Below, piece after piece: positions 46,430 to 59,542 of a stretch of DNA of 64,000 nucleotides. The notes under the pieces were generated by a model, which was given only the letters and a program-made list of their open reading frames with translations, searched no databases and was not told where the DNA came from. The DNA lies in the NCBI GenBank assembly GCA_026898455.1, contig JAPKLW010001552.1, forward strand, positions 20,640 to 84,639. The letters run 5' to 3'. The stretch comes from Plectranthus barbatus. Its lineage: Eukaryota > Streptophyta > Magnoliopsida > Lamiales > Lamiaceae. How positions within the stretch are numbered: the stretch's first letter is position 1; each line of letters opens with the position of its first letter. Position numbers and translations under genes: made by a program.

Positions 46430-49400
46430 ATAAGGAGAATTGGCAGGATGATGAAATGATAGAAATACATAGGAATTTACAAGTGAAGGAGAAATAAAAA
46501 GTTGCGAGAAAAGAGAGGAGACCGAATCCAGTGACTTACAGTTGAGAGTATAACAATGTCGATGAAACAATCATTATGTCGCGAAACAAAGTCTATAGCC
46601 AAGAAAAGATTCCCTTGTAGGATTAGCCCTACATATATATGAAACAGAAATGTTGAATAATTATTGGCACCTAAATGCTCAAGGATGCATCATAATCTAA
46701 AAATCAACCGATAAATGAATCCAGAATGGAAATAGGAAGGCGGGAGAATGGGTGACAGGAAAATGGTTTATCTCACCAGTGAAACTTAGCATGCAAGAAC
46801 ATAGAGTCGTGTAGAATATCTGATTGTGTATGTCCATATCATATCCTTTAAAAAGTTTATCTTGAAATGTGCTTGTGAAGCCATCACACCTGTAAAGCGC
46901 AGTCAATAATAATTAGAGTACGCACTTGGGCAAAAAACTTTAAAATTAAGCCCAACCTTATTTACAGAAGAATAGCTACTGCCAGCTAGAAGGTTACTAG
47001 TTTTATAAACATTATAGCAGCAACCCGGTCTCATTCTAAATTTTTAAAAAAAAGCCAAAGTGGGCAGAAATGAAATGCTAATGTAACTAGAAATGATCAG
47101 CATAGGTCACTACGTGTATGAAAAATGTAATTGCCGTTAAGTGTTCCAATGGGGGGAAGCAGAAAGAAAGTGACAAGCAGAATATAAAAAATTAACTCGT
47201 GCGATGTTCTTAGATTTAGAGAAAAAGCTAAACCAGTGCTCTCAGAGGAGTGACGAAGAATCTAACTAAAGCTAATTAGAGGAGGATCCAATATTGAGCA
47301 GAGAAGGGGAGAGGCGTTGCAATTAACACTGAACAAATAATAAGCGAACTTAAACTAATACAGATTGTCTTTAGCATTCCCTTGCTCTAGACTACAGGGC
47401 TTTAACTTTTCAACAATGGCACATGAGGAATAACTATTAATACACAAAATCAAGGTGCAAATTTTATTTTCAATACTTGACCACTAAGAGCTCTTGACTA
47501 ACAGAATGATACAAGAAGACCATGCACTACAATGTATGCCCAAATTATACGATATGGAAATTTCAGTTTCTTTGAAAATCTTCAGCATACTTCACCACAA
47601 ATTTATCTTGGATTTGTTCTTAGGGCTTATATCAATGACGCAAACAGAAATAAATTAAGAGATCACTCAGATACAAAAAGACTAAGAGCTGGTACATGAA
47701 GCGGTGAAACATAATAAAGGCATATGGCGAAGTAAGATGAAGTTTCATGTCAGAACCAAACAAATTTATCCAACATAAAATGAGTAACTGTGCATGGGCA
47801 TACCCTAAATAACCAATCATCAAGGAAACACCCCAAACAGTGTTTTCCCTTCCTCTATTGTATGGACTAACATCACCTTCTGCCTACATTTGAGATAGTT
47901 AAAGGGGTTATTTGGCATGCAGTAATAGCAACAATTGTCATAGACATTTGATAGAACATTTACCGGAAATAATATAAAAATGGAGCATCCGATAGTGACT
48001 AAAATGGCAAAGAGATAGTCTTTTCCATTGTACTTTTTTTGCATGATGACAGTGCCCCAAATCTGCTCCAAATGAGGAAAAAACTTCATGAGTATCAAGT
48101 AAAAGAAGCATTCTAGCAAATTAAATGAACTCACCATCACAGGTATCATTTTTGCACACTTTGCTAGTGTCTGCATCGGAAAACTGACATATTTAAGGGC
48201 CTGAAAAGGTAGTACCAAAATTTTCAAGCTAAGAACTCTTTATGTCTAAACGTGCAAGAGAATATTCCGATGGAACAAGGACAGAGTAAATATCAGAATT
48301 TCCTTACGAAAGCTTTTTTTTTTTAAAAAGAAAGTTTCTTTTATAATCTTTAAAAGTAAGGAATACAGCTCACCTCATACTGGCAAGTCGTAGTAAGTAT
48401 ATTAGACACTGATACAACACAATACTTGTAAATAGGAGCAACTGGGTCAAGGACCTTTTTACTTGCCTGGAAAAAGAAATGGTAAGAACAGATGACCACA
48501 AAAATAAGAGATTCAAAGTTACAATGTATCCAACTCAAAGAAGTTCCAATGTATCCAGATAATTCATGCACTCTGTTCTGTGTTCAGATCATAATTACTT
48601 TCATTTTTCACATGCATTATTATACACTGGAATACCATATTTTCTAATGACAAATAGAATATGGAGTCAAATATGTATTCCAAGGCAATTGAATCAGAAA
48701 CCATCTACACCAATGTGCTTACAAATAGAGGGTGAACATTCAAAAAGGAATTCCGGAATCCGGCTGCGTAATGCAAAAACCCACTCAAGCTTCAAACCAC
48801 AATTACCAGTAGAAATACAGCGGACACAGCAGAAGTAGTGATGCGGTTGCAGAAAACAAGAAATAGTGAATACTTAAACAACTCTTTGTTTGGACCATAT
48901 GGAACTCTCATAATCTTTTCCTGAAATAAACAATTTTCAGTCAGTTTCTATAGTATAAAAGATTTCTATCTGAACCAAGAGATAATTATATATGGACATG
49001 ATGAATATTATCACACCATGACTGAAGGCAACTATATTAAATGAGACACTACACAGATGTATTAAAAATACTACATGGGAGACAGCCACTTATCTCCTAA
49101 TAAAATATCCTCAAGAATATAATTAACCACTTCAAAAGTAAATGAAGAAATACTAACTGTATTTTCTCCAGTTCAGGTAAGCTATTGATGCAAAAGCATT
49201 CTAAACTCTAACTTAGAGTACGAGCAAGCCTAGGAGTATAAAGCGAAACAGGAGACTTCAAGCAGACATAATGAAATATTTGTCACTTGCAAGAATTGAG
49301 CAAGTTTGTTATGTTCATTTAAGTGCAAGTACAAACCCTTCGCCAATTCATCACTGAGCCTAGTAACTATAATGCAATCCTGTTTTTCATTTTATCCCCA

Positions 49401-49712
49401 AGAACACAATCCTTGTCTTGCAACTGGAATCATGGATAATCACTAACTAAACATTGCATTCCAAATACTAAACAATAAATTGAATAAGCACCAGCAAGCA
49501 TCCTCAAAGTTTTCTCTTCATTGTATAAACAGCATACGCTCACAATTAATAACAGGAAAAAATAAATAATCATAATAATTCCGATGTGATTATTGCACCT
49601 GTAACACTCCATATATAAGAAGAGTGGACATGATTCCGGTCACGGCGAACGCCAATTTAAATGCATTGCTATCTTTGAATTTCTGAAGAAACTTCACCGG
49701 TGACTCTGCCAT
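45848..49712 (-). CDS. UTR5: Nucleotide-sugar transporter, UTR5-like
   Basis: Eleven exons on the minus strand: 49712-49599, 48920-48807, 48466-48374, 48200-48135, 48062-47964, 47883-47804, 46889-46777, 46628-46540, 46305-46219, 46117-46049 and 45967-45848. All borders are GT-AG and phases close exactly: 1044 nt, 347 aa. The start is MAESPVKFLQKF. Motifs such as KKVLDPVAPIYKY, TLAKCAKMIPVM, KKYNGKDYLFAI, DGFTSTFQDKLFKGY and FGALAFATIMTTRQ are those of plant UDP-galactose/UDP-glucose transporter 5 (UTR5A/B type), related to animal SLC35B proteins. Such multi-pass carriers import nucleotide sugars into ER or Golgi lumen in exchange for the nucleoside monophosphate. About eight to ten hydrophobic helices are visible. 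The C-terminus has no KKXX signal. Substrate is inferred from family. One intron contains a GA repeat (46399-46428). The gene looks intact. Confidence 0.88.
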
Positions 49713-50000
49713 CGCTAAATCCAATCATCCGCCGCCACCGCCTACTTCACCACCACCACCGCCCTGCACTAAACAACACATCGATTTTTTTTCCAACAAA
49801 TTCAACAACAGTACACACACAAATTCAGCATTATGCGCGCAGAATACACAAACGTACCAAGGGCAGGATACACGAGAAGAAGCTGGTACGGCGGCGTTTC
49901 ACTGAGATCAAAGAACTTGCAGTGATCTGAAATATGTTTTGATCGGCAACGGCAAATATGTAGGGGTTTCCGCCGGCGGGCTTACGTTTTCTTTCCCTCG
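49713..50000 (-). promoter_or_regulatory. 5' UTR / promoter region of UTR5-like gene
   Basis: The first 80 bases upstream of the ATG are a CCACC/CCGCC-rich tract on the plus strand (GGTGG on the minus), typical of a plant 5' untranslated region. No exact start site can be set. Confidence 0.4.
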
Positions 50001-51270
50001 CTCATTTTATATTATTTTTAGAAAAAAAATATATAATATTACATTATTTTTCCCATTGGGTTTTGCATATAATAAATTCTGTTGTAAGAAAACAAAATAG
50101 TTTTGTCGCCCGAGGAGAATTTATTTAAACTTTTAAGTTTTATCATTCAAAATTTCATATTTTGTTCCGTTGAAGTAATCTTATTTCTCATTTTTGTTTG
50201 TTCTATAAATTAGTTTTATTTTCTTAAAATAGCAAATTTTTTTACTTACTAATAAAATATTAATTTCACTACACTCACAATTATTAATTTTCGTGCTGAA
50301 AAGAAATGGGACGGAGGGAGTATCTTATACTTAAAAATAATTATATTGTGCCTTTTGTATTTTTAATAATTATTAATTTTTATTTCAATCGTTATTTTAA
50401 TTATTCTGCTAATTTATTCCAATTTAATGTAGACTAAATCTCATATCAGTGATTTACTTACCCACAACTTTAGACATTAATACATTTTCGTTTAAATAGA
50501 AACAAAATAAAATTAATTTTACTTGAGAAGTTATTGTTACTTGTTAGTTTTGTTTTTTCGGAAATATTTCGTGATAAATACTCGATTGCAAATTAATAAA
50601 TAATGAAATTAGAATTTCACTCAGAAAACAACTTTTTATATTGGACTGTATAAAATATTAGGCTATTTCGGTTTTAGTAAATAATAATTAATGTAATTTC
50701 GTTACAACAACGTTGTTTAGCATCCTCGCTTAAATGTTATTAATGGAGCAAGTGCGTTTTCGCTTTCTCCAACTGCAAAGAATTTTCATTCTAAAATATC
50801 AGAATTTTGTTTAGTTTTGGAACTTAGAATTCAAGATTTATTTTTTCTTTGGAAACTCATTATTTTAGCCCTACTAAAAAAGATTAACATTAATCATTCT
50901 TATTTCTCATCTTAAAAAAAAAACAAAAAAAATAGTAAAAAACAATGAGACACACCCCTTCATCTTCATAGCTAGTTAGATTTTGTTGAATGTGTTCTAC
51001 ATTAATTGAAAATATTGATCTGAACCACATTATAAGAATTCAGATATTCTAGTAGAGATTGAAAAGTAAGTTAGTGTTAAGAAAAACAATAATAATAAAG
51101 TAAAGTTAGTATTGTATTTACTGCATTATTCAACTTTTCTAATCATGTTTATTGGGTTTCGGATCAAATCCTTAGTTTCATAATTGTATTACATTTGGTG
51201 TTCCATTATTTCTATTACTAATTTTAATTAATGTTTTACGAAAATAAAAACCAAGTATAATACAATATAC
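50001..51270. other. Intergenic with a degenerate Stowaway MITE
   Basis: AT-rich, no gene. GGGACGGAGGGAGTA at 50307-50321 is the right end of a Stowaway MITE; the left end near 50160 is eroded (TGTTCCGTTGAAGTAAT). Confidence 0.55.
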
Positions 51271-51646
51271 TTGTTGAGCCCCAAAATGATTTCACTCATT
51301 TTGGGCCCATTTATAAATAAATACGGTCAATCCATTTGACTAATGGGTCGAGTCACTCTCGCGATCAAGGATCAGTCCAAATATGAAGGGTCCAAGAGAG
51401 TTGGTCATATCACATGAAAATATGTTATAAGGACGGGAGTTGCCTGCACTGCTCGAGCTGCTTTGCCTCGAGGAGCATCACCTCGAACTGCTTTTCCTTA
51501 AAGAGCTTAGGAAACCCAACCAAGACCGGTTTGATAAGGCGCTTGCACCACTATCAGGTGGCGACGCCACTCCCAAGCACTCGAACCACTCCCAACAGTG
51601 CCTCCCGGAGCATCACTATGGCAGGCGGATAAGGAAGAAGCCCTCA
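51271..51646 (+). repeat. Possible LTR fragment cut by a CACTA end
   Basis: Begins TGTTGAGCCCCAAAATG, richer in GC than the surroundings, no long frame of note. It stops where the CACTA terminus begins. The start resembles the TGTTGGGG segment at 53033. Confidence 0.3.
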
Positions 51647-51860
51647 CTACAACAAAAAAGCTAATAGACAACGCGGAAATCGCGTAGTCTATTGAAAATT
51701 TTCGCGTTGTCTATTTAAGTGTAGTCTATTGCTGGACGCTCAATAGACGACGCGGATGTCCGCGTTGTCTATTAATATAAAGACAACGCGGATTTTCGTG
51801 TTGTCTATTAACATATAGACAACGCGGACAACCGCATCGTCTATTACGGTTTTTTTTTCT
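51647..51860 (+). mobile_element. CACTA transposon end with subterminal repeats
   Basis: CACTACAACAAAAAAGC is a typical plant CACTA inverted-repeat end. It is followed by AGACAACGCGG / CCGCGTTGTCTATT words in alternating orientation, at least seven within 180 bp. These are the subterminal repeats that CACTA transposase binds. I found no opposite end (TTTTGTTGTAGTG) up to 64000, so the element is truncated or its other end has diverged. Confidence 0.75.
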
Positions 51861-53032
51861 ATTTTTTCTTGTTTAATTTCAAAAATCCTGTAAAAAATGA
51901 TATAAAATAATTTATATAATACAAAAACAATAAAAAACAATAGAAAATGATAATTTAATAATTCTCACAATTAAATTAATTCTCAAAATTACATATGTTT
52001 TGAAATATGTAGTGTTAAAACTAACTACAACTATACAAAGTAATCGAAGTACATCAGAAATCTTCTTCACATATGCCTCAAACAAATCTGTGGTCCAAAG
52101 CTTGTTGGTCAAACATTCTGAAAAGGGACTGCATGAAATCAAGAAATCATTACCAATAGCACAACAAATTGAAATTGGAATTCTAAACCAATAAGAACAC
52201 GACAACCACAAACCGCAAACATTAAATCAATAACCATTACTAATTCACAGTCACTTAAGTAGATATATATCATAACAAAAATCGGGCAGCATAACAACTT
52301 AAAATGGTTCAACCCAAAAATCAACAAACCACATTTATACAATTCAAATATCTTAATGACAATCGAAAATCATAATAACATCTTAAAATGATTAAACCAA
52401 AAAATCAACAAACAACATTGTCACATAATAACGATAACACAACCCTCATACCTCATTTGTTTAATCAAGCTGACCAAATACAACTATATATACATGAAAT
52501 CAATATGAACACAAGGGAAGTAAATACTTTAATTATCAATTTCAAAGATAAGTCATCATTCATATTGCCATATCTGAGTAATCAAGAAGATCGATTTGGG
52601 CAGGAATTGGGCATATCTGTTCGAGATTTGCGAGGAAAAAGATATATTTAGATAGACAAAATAAGATTTGAATATATCTTGCTATATCACATCTTATTTC
52701 TTTGTAAATCTAGGATTTCTCTTCTATAAATACATGAGTTGTTATTGTAAAAAGGATCGATTTTTTCCTATTCACAACCTTTGAGCAATAAAATTAATAT
52801 TCTCTTTTATCTTAAGTATTCTTTCTTTACATTCCATTATTTTCGAATTTCACCCATCAACAATACTCTAATTGATTTTTAAGAACAAAAATTAAAATTT
52901 TATAACAACACAAATTATAGTTAAAAATTGAAAAATAATTACTAACAAATATTATATACTCTAACTGGGTGGAATGAATTCTAAGATTGAATTTATAAAA
53001 TTAATCCTAACTATAACAAATTAAGATTGTTG
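51861..53032. other. Non-coding, possible old LTR at 52620-52858
   Basis: No gene. The part ending ATTTCACCCATCA (52858), with TTCTATAAATACATGAG near 52722 and AGCAATAAAATTAATATTC, looks like the promoter and R region of a copia LTR, but I could not find its TG start or a target duplication. Confidence 0.35.
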
Positions 53033-53740
53033 GGGTATAACTATACAAACCCATTAAAGAGACCCAAAATGAGACTCACTTGCGTTCCTACAGGCCGGCT
53101 CAAGACAGGCGGAATTAGAGACGGTGAGCAGGAGCTCGCTTAAAGCAGTTGGACCAAGGTTACCGAACCGGACAGACCGACGAAAGAATAGTTATCCTTC
53201 CAAAAGAGCAAATTGAAGAGAGTTGTTTATGGCGAGCCACTAAACGGTCAAAAGGATGAAATGATAAACCCGCAGAAATTTCGGAGATTGTTGGGATAGA
53301 GACATTGCAACAGCTCCGATAAAGCCGGAGGTCGCTACCCAACGGCTTCAACGAAAATTCAGGAAACCCTAACGCCCCCTGAACCCCTATAAATAGTCCT
53401 TTGTAAGCCCGATTTTGGTATCTAGTTCCTTCTCAGTCAAAATCTACATTCTGAATATGATTCTAGTTATTTTCGCACTTATCATCGAGCTGAATGTTGT
53501 GGTGACGAAGCTCAATTGAGCATCCTGTAACACCGGAATAAGTTTATTGTTTCAGTCATATTGTATTTATATGCTTTCGAGTTTACTGTTAGTGATTCGT
53601 TGTGGGTTGGTGCTTGTTTGATTCTCTTTTACTACTTTGATTTTATCTATATCTTGTTTATCATTATATCCTGTTTATTCAGATTTCAAGTTTCCGGGGT
53701 CTGTATTCGTACGAAACGAACCTCTACGAATATTATAAAA
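53033..53740 (+). repeat. Possible gypsy-type LTR
   Basis: Begins TGTTGGGGTATAAC, holds CCCCTATAAATAGTCC (TATA region, near 53383) and CAAAATCTACATTCTGAATATG. It lacks a coding frame. End and target duplication unresolved. Confidence 0.35.
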
Positions 53741-53840
53741 AAATGTTAAATGTAGTAGAACAGACAACCGAACATAAAAAATAGGAATGATTTCTTTGTT
53801 GCCTAAAATCAAAATTGAGAGAATTTAGTAGGTCCAAAAC

Positions 53841-53990
53841 TGTTAAGATATAGTTGATAGACTAGTATCTTTTGCATATCTTATGTATCTTGTATATTAG
53901 ATTTAGTATAGATTTACTTCTTTGTCTATATAAACCCTATGTAAATCTTTTTATCAGTTGAGAGAAATACAAGAAATATATTTCCCTACA
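53841..53990 (+). mobile_element. Solo LTR (150 bp)
   Basis: TGTTAAGATATAG to TTTCCCTACA is flanked by AAAAC (53836-53840 and 53991-53995). It contains TCTATATAAACCC near 53926. A copia or TRIM-type short LTR. Confidence 0.78.
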
Positions 53991-54118
53991 AAAACCAACA
54001 ATATTATCCTAAATATCGAAGTTTCAATTCTTCAATTGAACGCTAAAGAATGAAGACGAGGTAATGGAGTCGAGATCAATACCCTACAGTACTAAAATGA
54101 TATCATATCATCCTATTT

Positions 54119-55122
54119 CTAATTTTCACATTTCCAGAATCTCTGCCGTTTGGGCAAACGAAAACAGTCATAACTACTAACTGCATATGATATCAATGAA
54201 GCATTGCTCACACAATTTACATTGCCAAAATCAGAAACAACATTGTCGGGATCACTCAACGCCGCTTTCTGACTCACAACCTCCGCGCGCTCGCAGCCTT
54301 TGATCGCTACCGGAGGTATCTGAAACGGCTGCATCTGCGGCGGGTTCCGCCACCTCGGCAGCGGCCCCGCCAGCATCAGCGTCTGAAGAAGCGGCCCGGC
54401 TTCAACAACAGTTTGCAGAAGCATCCCCTTCTGCGGCAGAACTCTCCCCTTCACAAGATTGTCTATCACCGTCGACCCTCGATCGACTTTCGGCATCATC
54501 ATTGGTACCGAATCGAGATAACTGAAGTTGCTACTTTTTCGAAATGGAGCAGCGTTCATGCTCGAGCAATCCGGCGACGAGGCGGCGTCGAAGAGGGAGT
54601 CGACGACGGGGGAGGAGCCACCGTGGGAGTGGTAGTTGTGCATCTCCGACAGGCTGTTGGATTCGGTTATGCTGGAGTTCGCCCTGGCCGGTTTGAGATG
54701 AGGGTTATAACCAGCAGGGTTGTTGGTCGTCGTCGTGGGAGAATTGATGGCGGCGGTGGTGATCAGTTTCTGGAGGTTGTTTCTTGCTTCGTCTCTCTCT
54801 TGAATGGCGGATTTGAGGAGGAGGATTAACTGGTTCACGTACTCCTTGTTCTTCCTCATCTCCTCGATGGCTTCAGATTTGAGCTTTTCGAGTTCGAGGG
54901 TGGCGCAGAGAAGCTTCTGCCCCAGTTCATCCATGTCGCCGCCATGCTGCTTCAGAAACCAACATCTCCGACAGCTTAGCTTCTTTATTATATTTAATTA
55001 CTAAACCTTTTCACATTTCATTGAAGAATGTATGAACATGCGAATTCATCATCAACAAATGATGAGTGAGAAATTTGTAGACATACCTCTGCATAACCAC
55101 ACAGAGAAGCCATCTCATCCAT
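54119..55122 (-). CDS. DUF1635 family protein
   Basis: Two exons on the minus strand: 55122-55087 (MDEMASLCGYAE) and 54946-54119, joined in frame to give about 287 aa. The acceptor is a NAGNAG type, so one glutamine may be added (exon start 54949). The N-terminal 90 residues hold the DUF1635 coiled coil (ELGQKLLCATLELEKLKSEA, VNQLILLLKSAIQERDEARN). A Ser/Asn/Pro-rich middle and a low-complexity C-terminus follow. The family is plant-specific and its biochemical role is unknown to me; the structure suggests protein-protein contact. A TATATATATATA run lies at 55220-55232 upstream. The frame is intact, with a stop at 54119-54121. Starting at the second exon's own ATG (54934) would lose the first 16 residues; the upstream ATG fits the family better. 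Confidence 0.75.
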
Positions 55123-55232
55123 CCTCTCTCGCTCTAAAATCTTGAAGAAGTTGAGAAATGGAGGAAAAAAAAAACTTTAGTGGAAAATGAAGTTTTGAGG
55201 CACAAGAATTTGATGCTCATATATATATATAT

Positions 55233-56823
55233 AGTGGAAAAAGGCCAATTTAAGAACAAGAAATCTGCAAAGCAACCTTATTGAATAAAAACAGCCTATT
55301 CAATTCACATTCAAAATCATGTGAGAGAGAGAAAAAAAATTGAGTATTATGGAATCCCAAAACCTTCCAAACAAAAAAAAAGTCTTCTCTTACCTTATTT
55401 ATATTGTCAAAAAACCTATTTCAATTATTAATTAATACTATATATTTTTCTTTCTTGATTAAATTATGAGATGGTTTGTGAGAGATATTTTCTCACAAAA
55501 ATTATATGAACATCTCACAAGATCTATATTATAAAATGAATTTTATACATTATTCACTCATTAAAAAATAAAATAATAATAAAAATATATCATTTTACTT
55601 AACAAGTACTAATTATATTTTTCAGTGAATATTGTTTACTGAAAAAAATATATATATACCAATTACTAAAAATTTTGATTTAGATTTATGAATAAATTTA
55701 AATCTATGTAAAAGAAATTATAAATCTGCCTAGTACAAGCTTTTGCGTTAAATTATATATTCTCTTTTAAATATGTGGTATGGCTTCATCATCCTGATTA
55801 TTAGGGATTTTGGAGCGATAAAATATTCATATTTCTTGCCAAATAAATTCGGGTAAGATTTCGAAATTTTTTACTTTTACAGATGAAATTTTTTATTGTT
55901 ATGGTATTTTCTAGGAGATGATGATTAACATTTTTTCCATCAGGCCCACAAAAAAGTATCTTTTAATGATAATTCTATAAGTGTAAAACCAATATAGATA
56001 TGATTTAATACTTTTTTATGATTATATTATTTAAATGTGGAGGGTTCGAATACAATGTTTTAATGATTATTTTTTGCAATAGCTCTTATGTAAAAGTTAA
56101 ATGGTTGATTACGCGGTTTTGTTAGTTAAGAAAAAGTTGAGTATCTTTCAAATTCTTTGTTAGTATTATTTTTTACTTTTTACTGCTCGCTTTTCCTTCT
56201 CTATTCCAGTGGTTGAAATTAGGTCTTCTCCATCATTAAGGACATTAATTTTCAAAATTCTTTTATGAAAAAATATATATATTTTTACGATGATAAACTA
56301 GTAACCTTATATTGGACACGTGAAGATTAAAACGAGAAAAACCAGGTAATAAATAAATATGTACACATATAGTGACGTTCTGATAGATAATATATACATT
56401 TGATTTTATTTTTAATGTATAATAATAATTAAGACACAATGCCAAATCTATCAATTAAAAGTTTAAAACTCCTTTATATAAGTAATAGATAGAAATTCTT
56501 CACCTTTGCGGCAAAAGGTTTTCGGTCAAACTCCTCAAAGCAACCTCTATCCTTAATGATTGAAGAATTAATTTCCCAAAAGAAAAAAAAAATATGACCG
56601 AAAATAATTAATGTATAATTATTAATTTCCATAATTTGGCGAACTTTCCTTGTTAATTACCGAGAACGAGTATTATTAGTGAATAAGAATATGAGAACTT
56701 CATTTTTGTTTGAAAAAAACAATCCAATTTTATTATTGCTAAAATAAATGAAAGTACTTATTGATAGGATAAAATAAGGTGATTATTGTTTGGAAATTTG
56801 TTAAAAAAAAATTTATTTTATTT
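55233..56823. other. Intergenic, no gene seen
   Basis: Very AT-rich sequence. No frame, repeat border or RNA gene could be supported. Confidence 0.5.
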
Positions 56824-57809
56824 TGTTTTGGTGGGTCAAAGTGTTAAAGTCGTCTTAGTCTCTAGATTAAGTTCCAGTTTAGCCTTAAATGTAAAGCTAT
56901 GTAAGGTTTTACTTATTAAGCTGTAAGTTGGAGCTAAATCGAAGACAGGCTGAGGAATCAGTTTGGGATGCGCTAAAGACTCAAGTCCGGGATGCTCTAA
57001 ATACTCAAATAAATTGGAGCTCAATATGGAACTGGCCAATTTGGGTCTTGGAGAAACTGACGAATTTGGAACTACAATGAAACTGACTAGTCTATGATAC
57101 AAAACCTACCAGTCTGGAGACCAAACTTATATTGAATGATGACGTCAATCAGCATGGACTTGCGAGTATAACGACATCAACATGGAATCCTAGTTCCACT
57201 CCCGGCGCATAGAGACAAGCAAAATTAGTCTGAGGAATGGTACTGACGAAGATCAGACTTTAAGGATTGGAGATTCCTTAAAGTCTGCAAACAAAGACTT
57301 CAGTCTAAGATTCCTTGGACTGGCCAGTCTGGATTCCTCGGACTGACCGAATACTGCCATTCTGACAAAAGGTGAGCAGTCGTTGTCGCAGTTAGAAAAA
57401 GCTACGAAAAAGCAAGAAAAGGCATTGTATCTTCTGGAAAATGCTACCTACCCGCGTGAGTGAGAGAACATCAAATTCGTCAAAAATATGATGTGTTTAA
57501 CGGCTCCAAGATTTGAATCTCACTCCTCTGCCTATAAACAGTGGAGGACTTCAACAGATTCAAGCACCTAACACCTTACTATTGAGCTTGCCGAAATTTT
57601 GTCAAACTTACGACTCAAAAGTTAGAGGCTTTCTAAAATTATTCTGTGTGTCACCGCTATGAACACGAGACTTAGAACAATCTGTTCTTGAGTTATTTCC
57701 TTTGTAATCTTTCTCTCCAAGAAAGAGTACAGTAGCCAAGTACATTGGTACTTTGACTGATAAGGGCATTCTGCCGCAAGCTGACAGTTTTGAGAAAACT
57801 CTAAACACC
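56824..57809. repeat. Probable LTR fragment of a SIRE-like copia
   Basis: Moderate GC, no frame. CTCCTCTGCCTATAAACAGTGG near 57525 is a TATA region and AAAGTTAGAGGCTTTC... TTCTGTGTGTCACCG (57617-57655) resembles R-region words of SIRE-like LTRs. It is cut at 57809 by the Athila-like element. Confidence 0.4.
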
Positions 57810-59210
57810 TGATAAGCTCATATTTATACTCACTTATCTATATTTTTCTCCATTGTTTCAAGTGTTTTACATTATATTTTTACTTATTTCTGTGCATGAG
57901 TCTACTTTAGAGGGTGTTATGCCTTTGATGGGTGAATTTTGCAGGTTTTAGGCCAAATTCATTGGAAACCCGTACTGAAAGTAGATAATGTTCAAAAGAA
58001 CAGTCACGAATTCTTCCACAGATGGAATCTGAGCTAATGGAGCACATGGATGGAAAGATCTTTGAGTTAGCTTTCCACACAACTGAAATCGGATCAATCG
58101 GAGTTCGGAAGCAAAAGTTATGGCCAAAACCGTGAGACTGCGCAGACAGAGGGATTTTGTGTCGAGAGACAGGATTTGTGTCGACCGACAGGATTCCTGT
58201 CGATCGAAATCCTCCCTGTCGATCGAAACAAAGGTCAAAATTTCAGAAACGTCACAAACTTCAGCCCGAATTTCGACTGGATGGTTGTGTCAATCGACAG
58301 TCTGTCTGTCGATCGACACAGAGGTCCGAGAAGGCTATTTTTGGCCTGTTTTGGCAGTTTTTGCTATTTTGACCCAATACTCAAATTAGGTCTTTTTCCC
58401 CCTCTATAAATATGAACTCTTAGGCACGAATTTCAGAGATCTTTTATGCATTATTACACTTAGAATAATTGAGCTTTGGAGTTTTTTACAAGACATTCAA
58501 GGTTCCTCTTTATTTTGTAAGTTCTTTAATAATATGTTTGCTTTAATTCTAGTCATGTTTTGTGGCTAGAACCCTAAACAGGTTCTAGGGTTATGATTTC
58601 TTTTCTGATGCATGTTTAATTGATATCAACTCATATAGCATGGATTAATTCTCTGATTTAATTTTATAATCTAAATCAAAAGAAAGACGAGAGGTGAATT
58701 GAGATTTAGGTTTATAGTTAATAATTGATGGATCGAGAGATGAAAATTATTAACAGGAGGAGAGAACTAATTGTGTTTGTTTTCTGTCTCAAAAGAAAGA
58801 AACCTACATAGGAATAATTAGATAATTATGAGATTGATTAATTTGGTGTTCTTGAGACCGAGAGGAGATAGTCACTAAGTAATAATCTAGGATTTGATTG
58901 CCCAACCGAGGAATTTAATCCACAAAAATCTATGTTTTTCCCATTGCTGAGTTTATTGATATTTGCATGTTGATGATTAGATTATCTGCCCTAGAATCTG
59001 TGTTTTTCTTTATTGTTTTCAAAAACCCTTTATTTCTTGCACTTGTTATCTTTAATTTCCAAACAAAAAACCCTATTTTTCTATTTCCTCAAACTTCTAT
59101 GTCCTAGAAATTATAACTAGTACTTTGGATTTTTCATTGCACATTCCCTGTGGGATCGACCACCCTTGGGTGTAAAATTATTATTTGCTCGCTGCAATTT
59201 GTAGCTATCA
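57810..59210 (+). repeat. 5' LTR of the Athila-like element
   Basis: TGATAAGCTCATATT to TTTGTAGCTATCA, 1401 bp, similar to the solo LTR at 35380-36757. A cluster of six TGTCGATCGACA-type palindromes lies at 58157-58322. CCCTCTATAAATATG near 58400 is the likely TATA region. Confidence 0.9.
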
Positions 59211-59217
59211 ATCAAAT

Positions 59218-59235
59218 TGGCGCCGTTGCCGGGGA
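59218..59235 (+). promoter_or_regulatory. Primer-binding site (tRNA-Asp type)
   Basis: TGGCGCCGTTGCCGGGGA eight bases after the LTR end; complementary to the 3' end of plant tRNA-Asp, the usual primer of Athila/Tat elements. Confidence 0.85.
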
Positions 59236-59542
59236 ATTGTCAGATCAATCTAATTATTAGTTTATTTTTAGTTCTGATGGATTGAGGCTGTAATTTTAGT
59301 TTAATTTCATTTTTATTGGTTTTTCTGTTTTTAATTTCGTTTTTAGTTTGTTGATTTTGATTTTTGGTGTTTAAATTTCGTGATTGTTTTGTTCAGTTTT
59401 TCTAGTTTTCGGCCTCTGTCTCGACTGACAGAATCTCTGTCGACTGAAACAGGCGCAGGAAACACCCGTGTCGATCGACAGGCCCTCTGTCGATCGACAC
59501 AGCTTCTGGTTTTCCTGTTTTCTTTGTTTTTGTTGCAGGTTT

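Noticed and set aside
48566..48838. 90-aa plus-strand frame within the transporter gene
   Set aside because: It lies in an intron and opposite exon 2 of the minus-strand gene, without domain support.
54413..54829. 138-aa plus-strand frame opposite the DUF1635 gene
   Set aside because: Antisense shadow of a GC-richer exon; the minus frame has a family match.
58155..58330. Regularly spaced palindromes as a CRISPR array
   Set aside because: Plant nuclear DNA, units are 12 bp, spacing is irregular and units sit inside LTRs.
59468..59542. Upstream extension of the Athila-like gag frame
   Set aside because: Reads through palindrome-rich leader from a non-ATG codon; the ATG at 59543 begins the known gag sequence.
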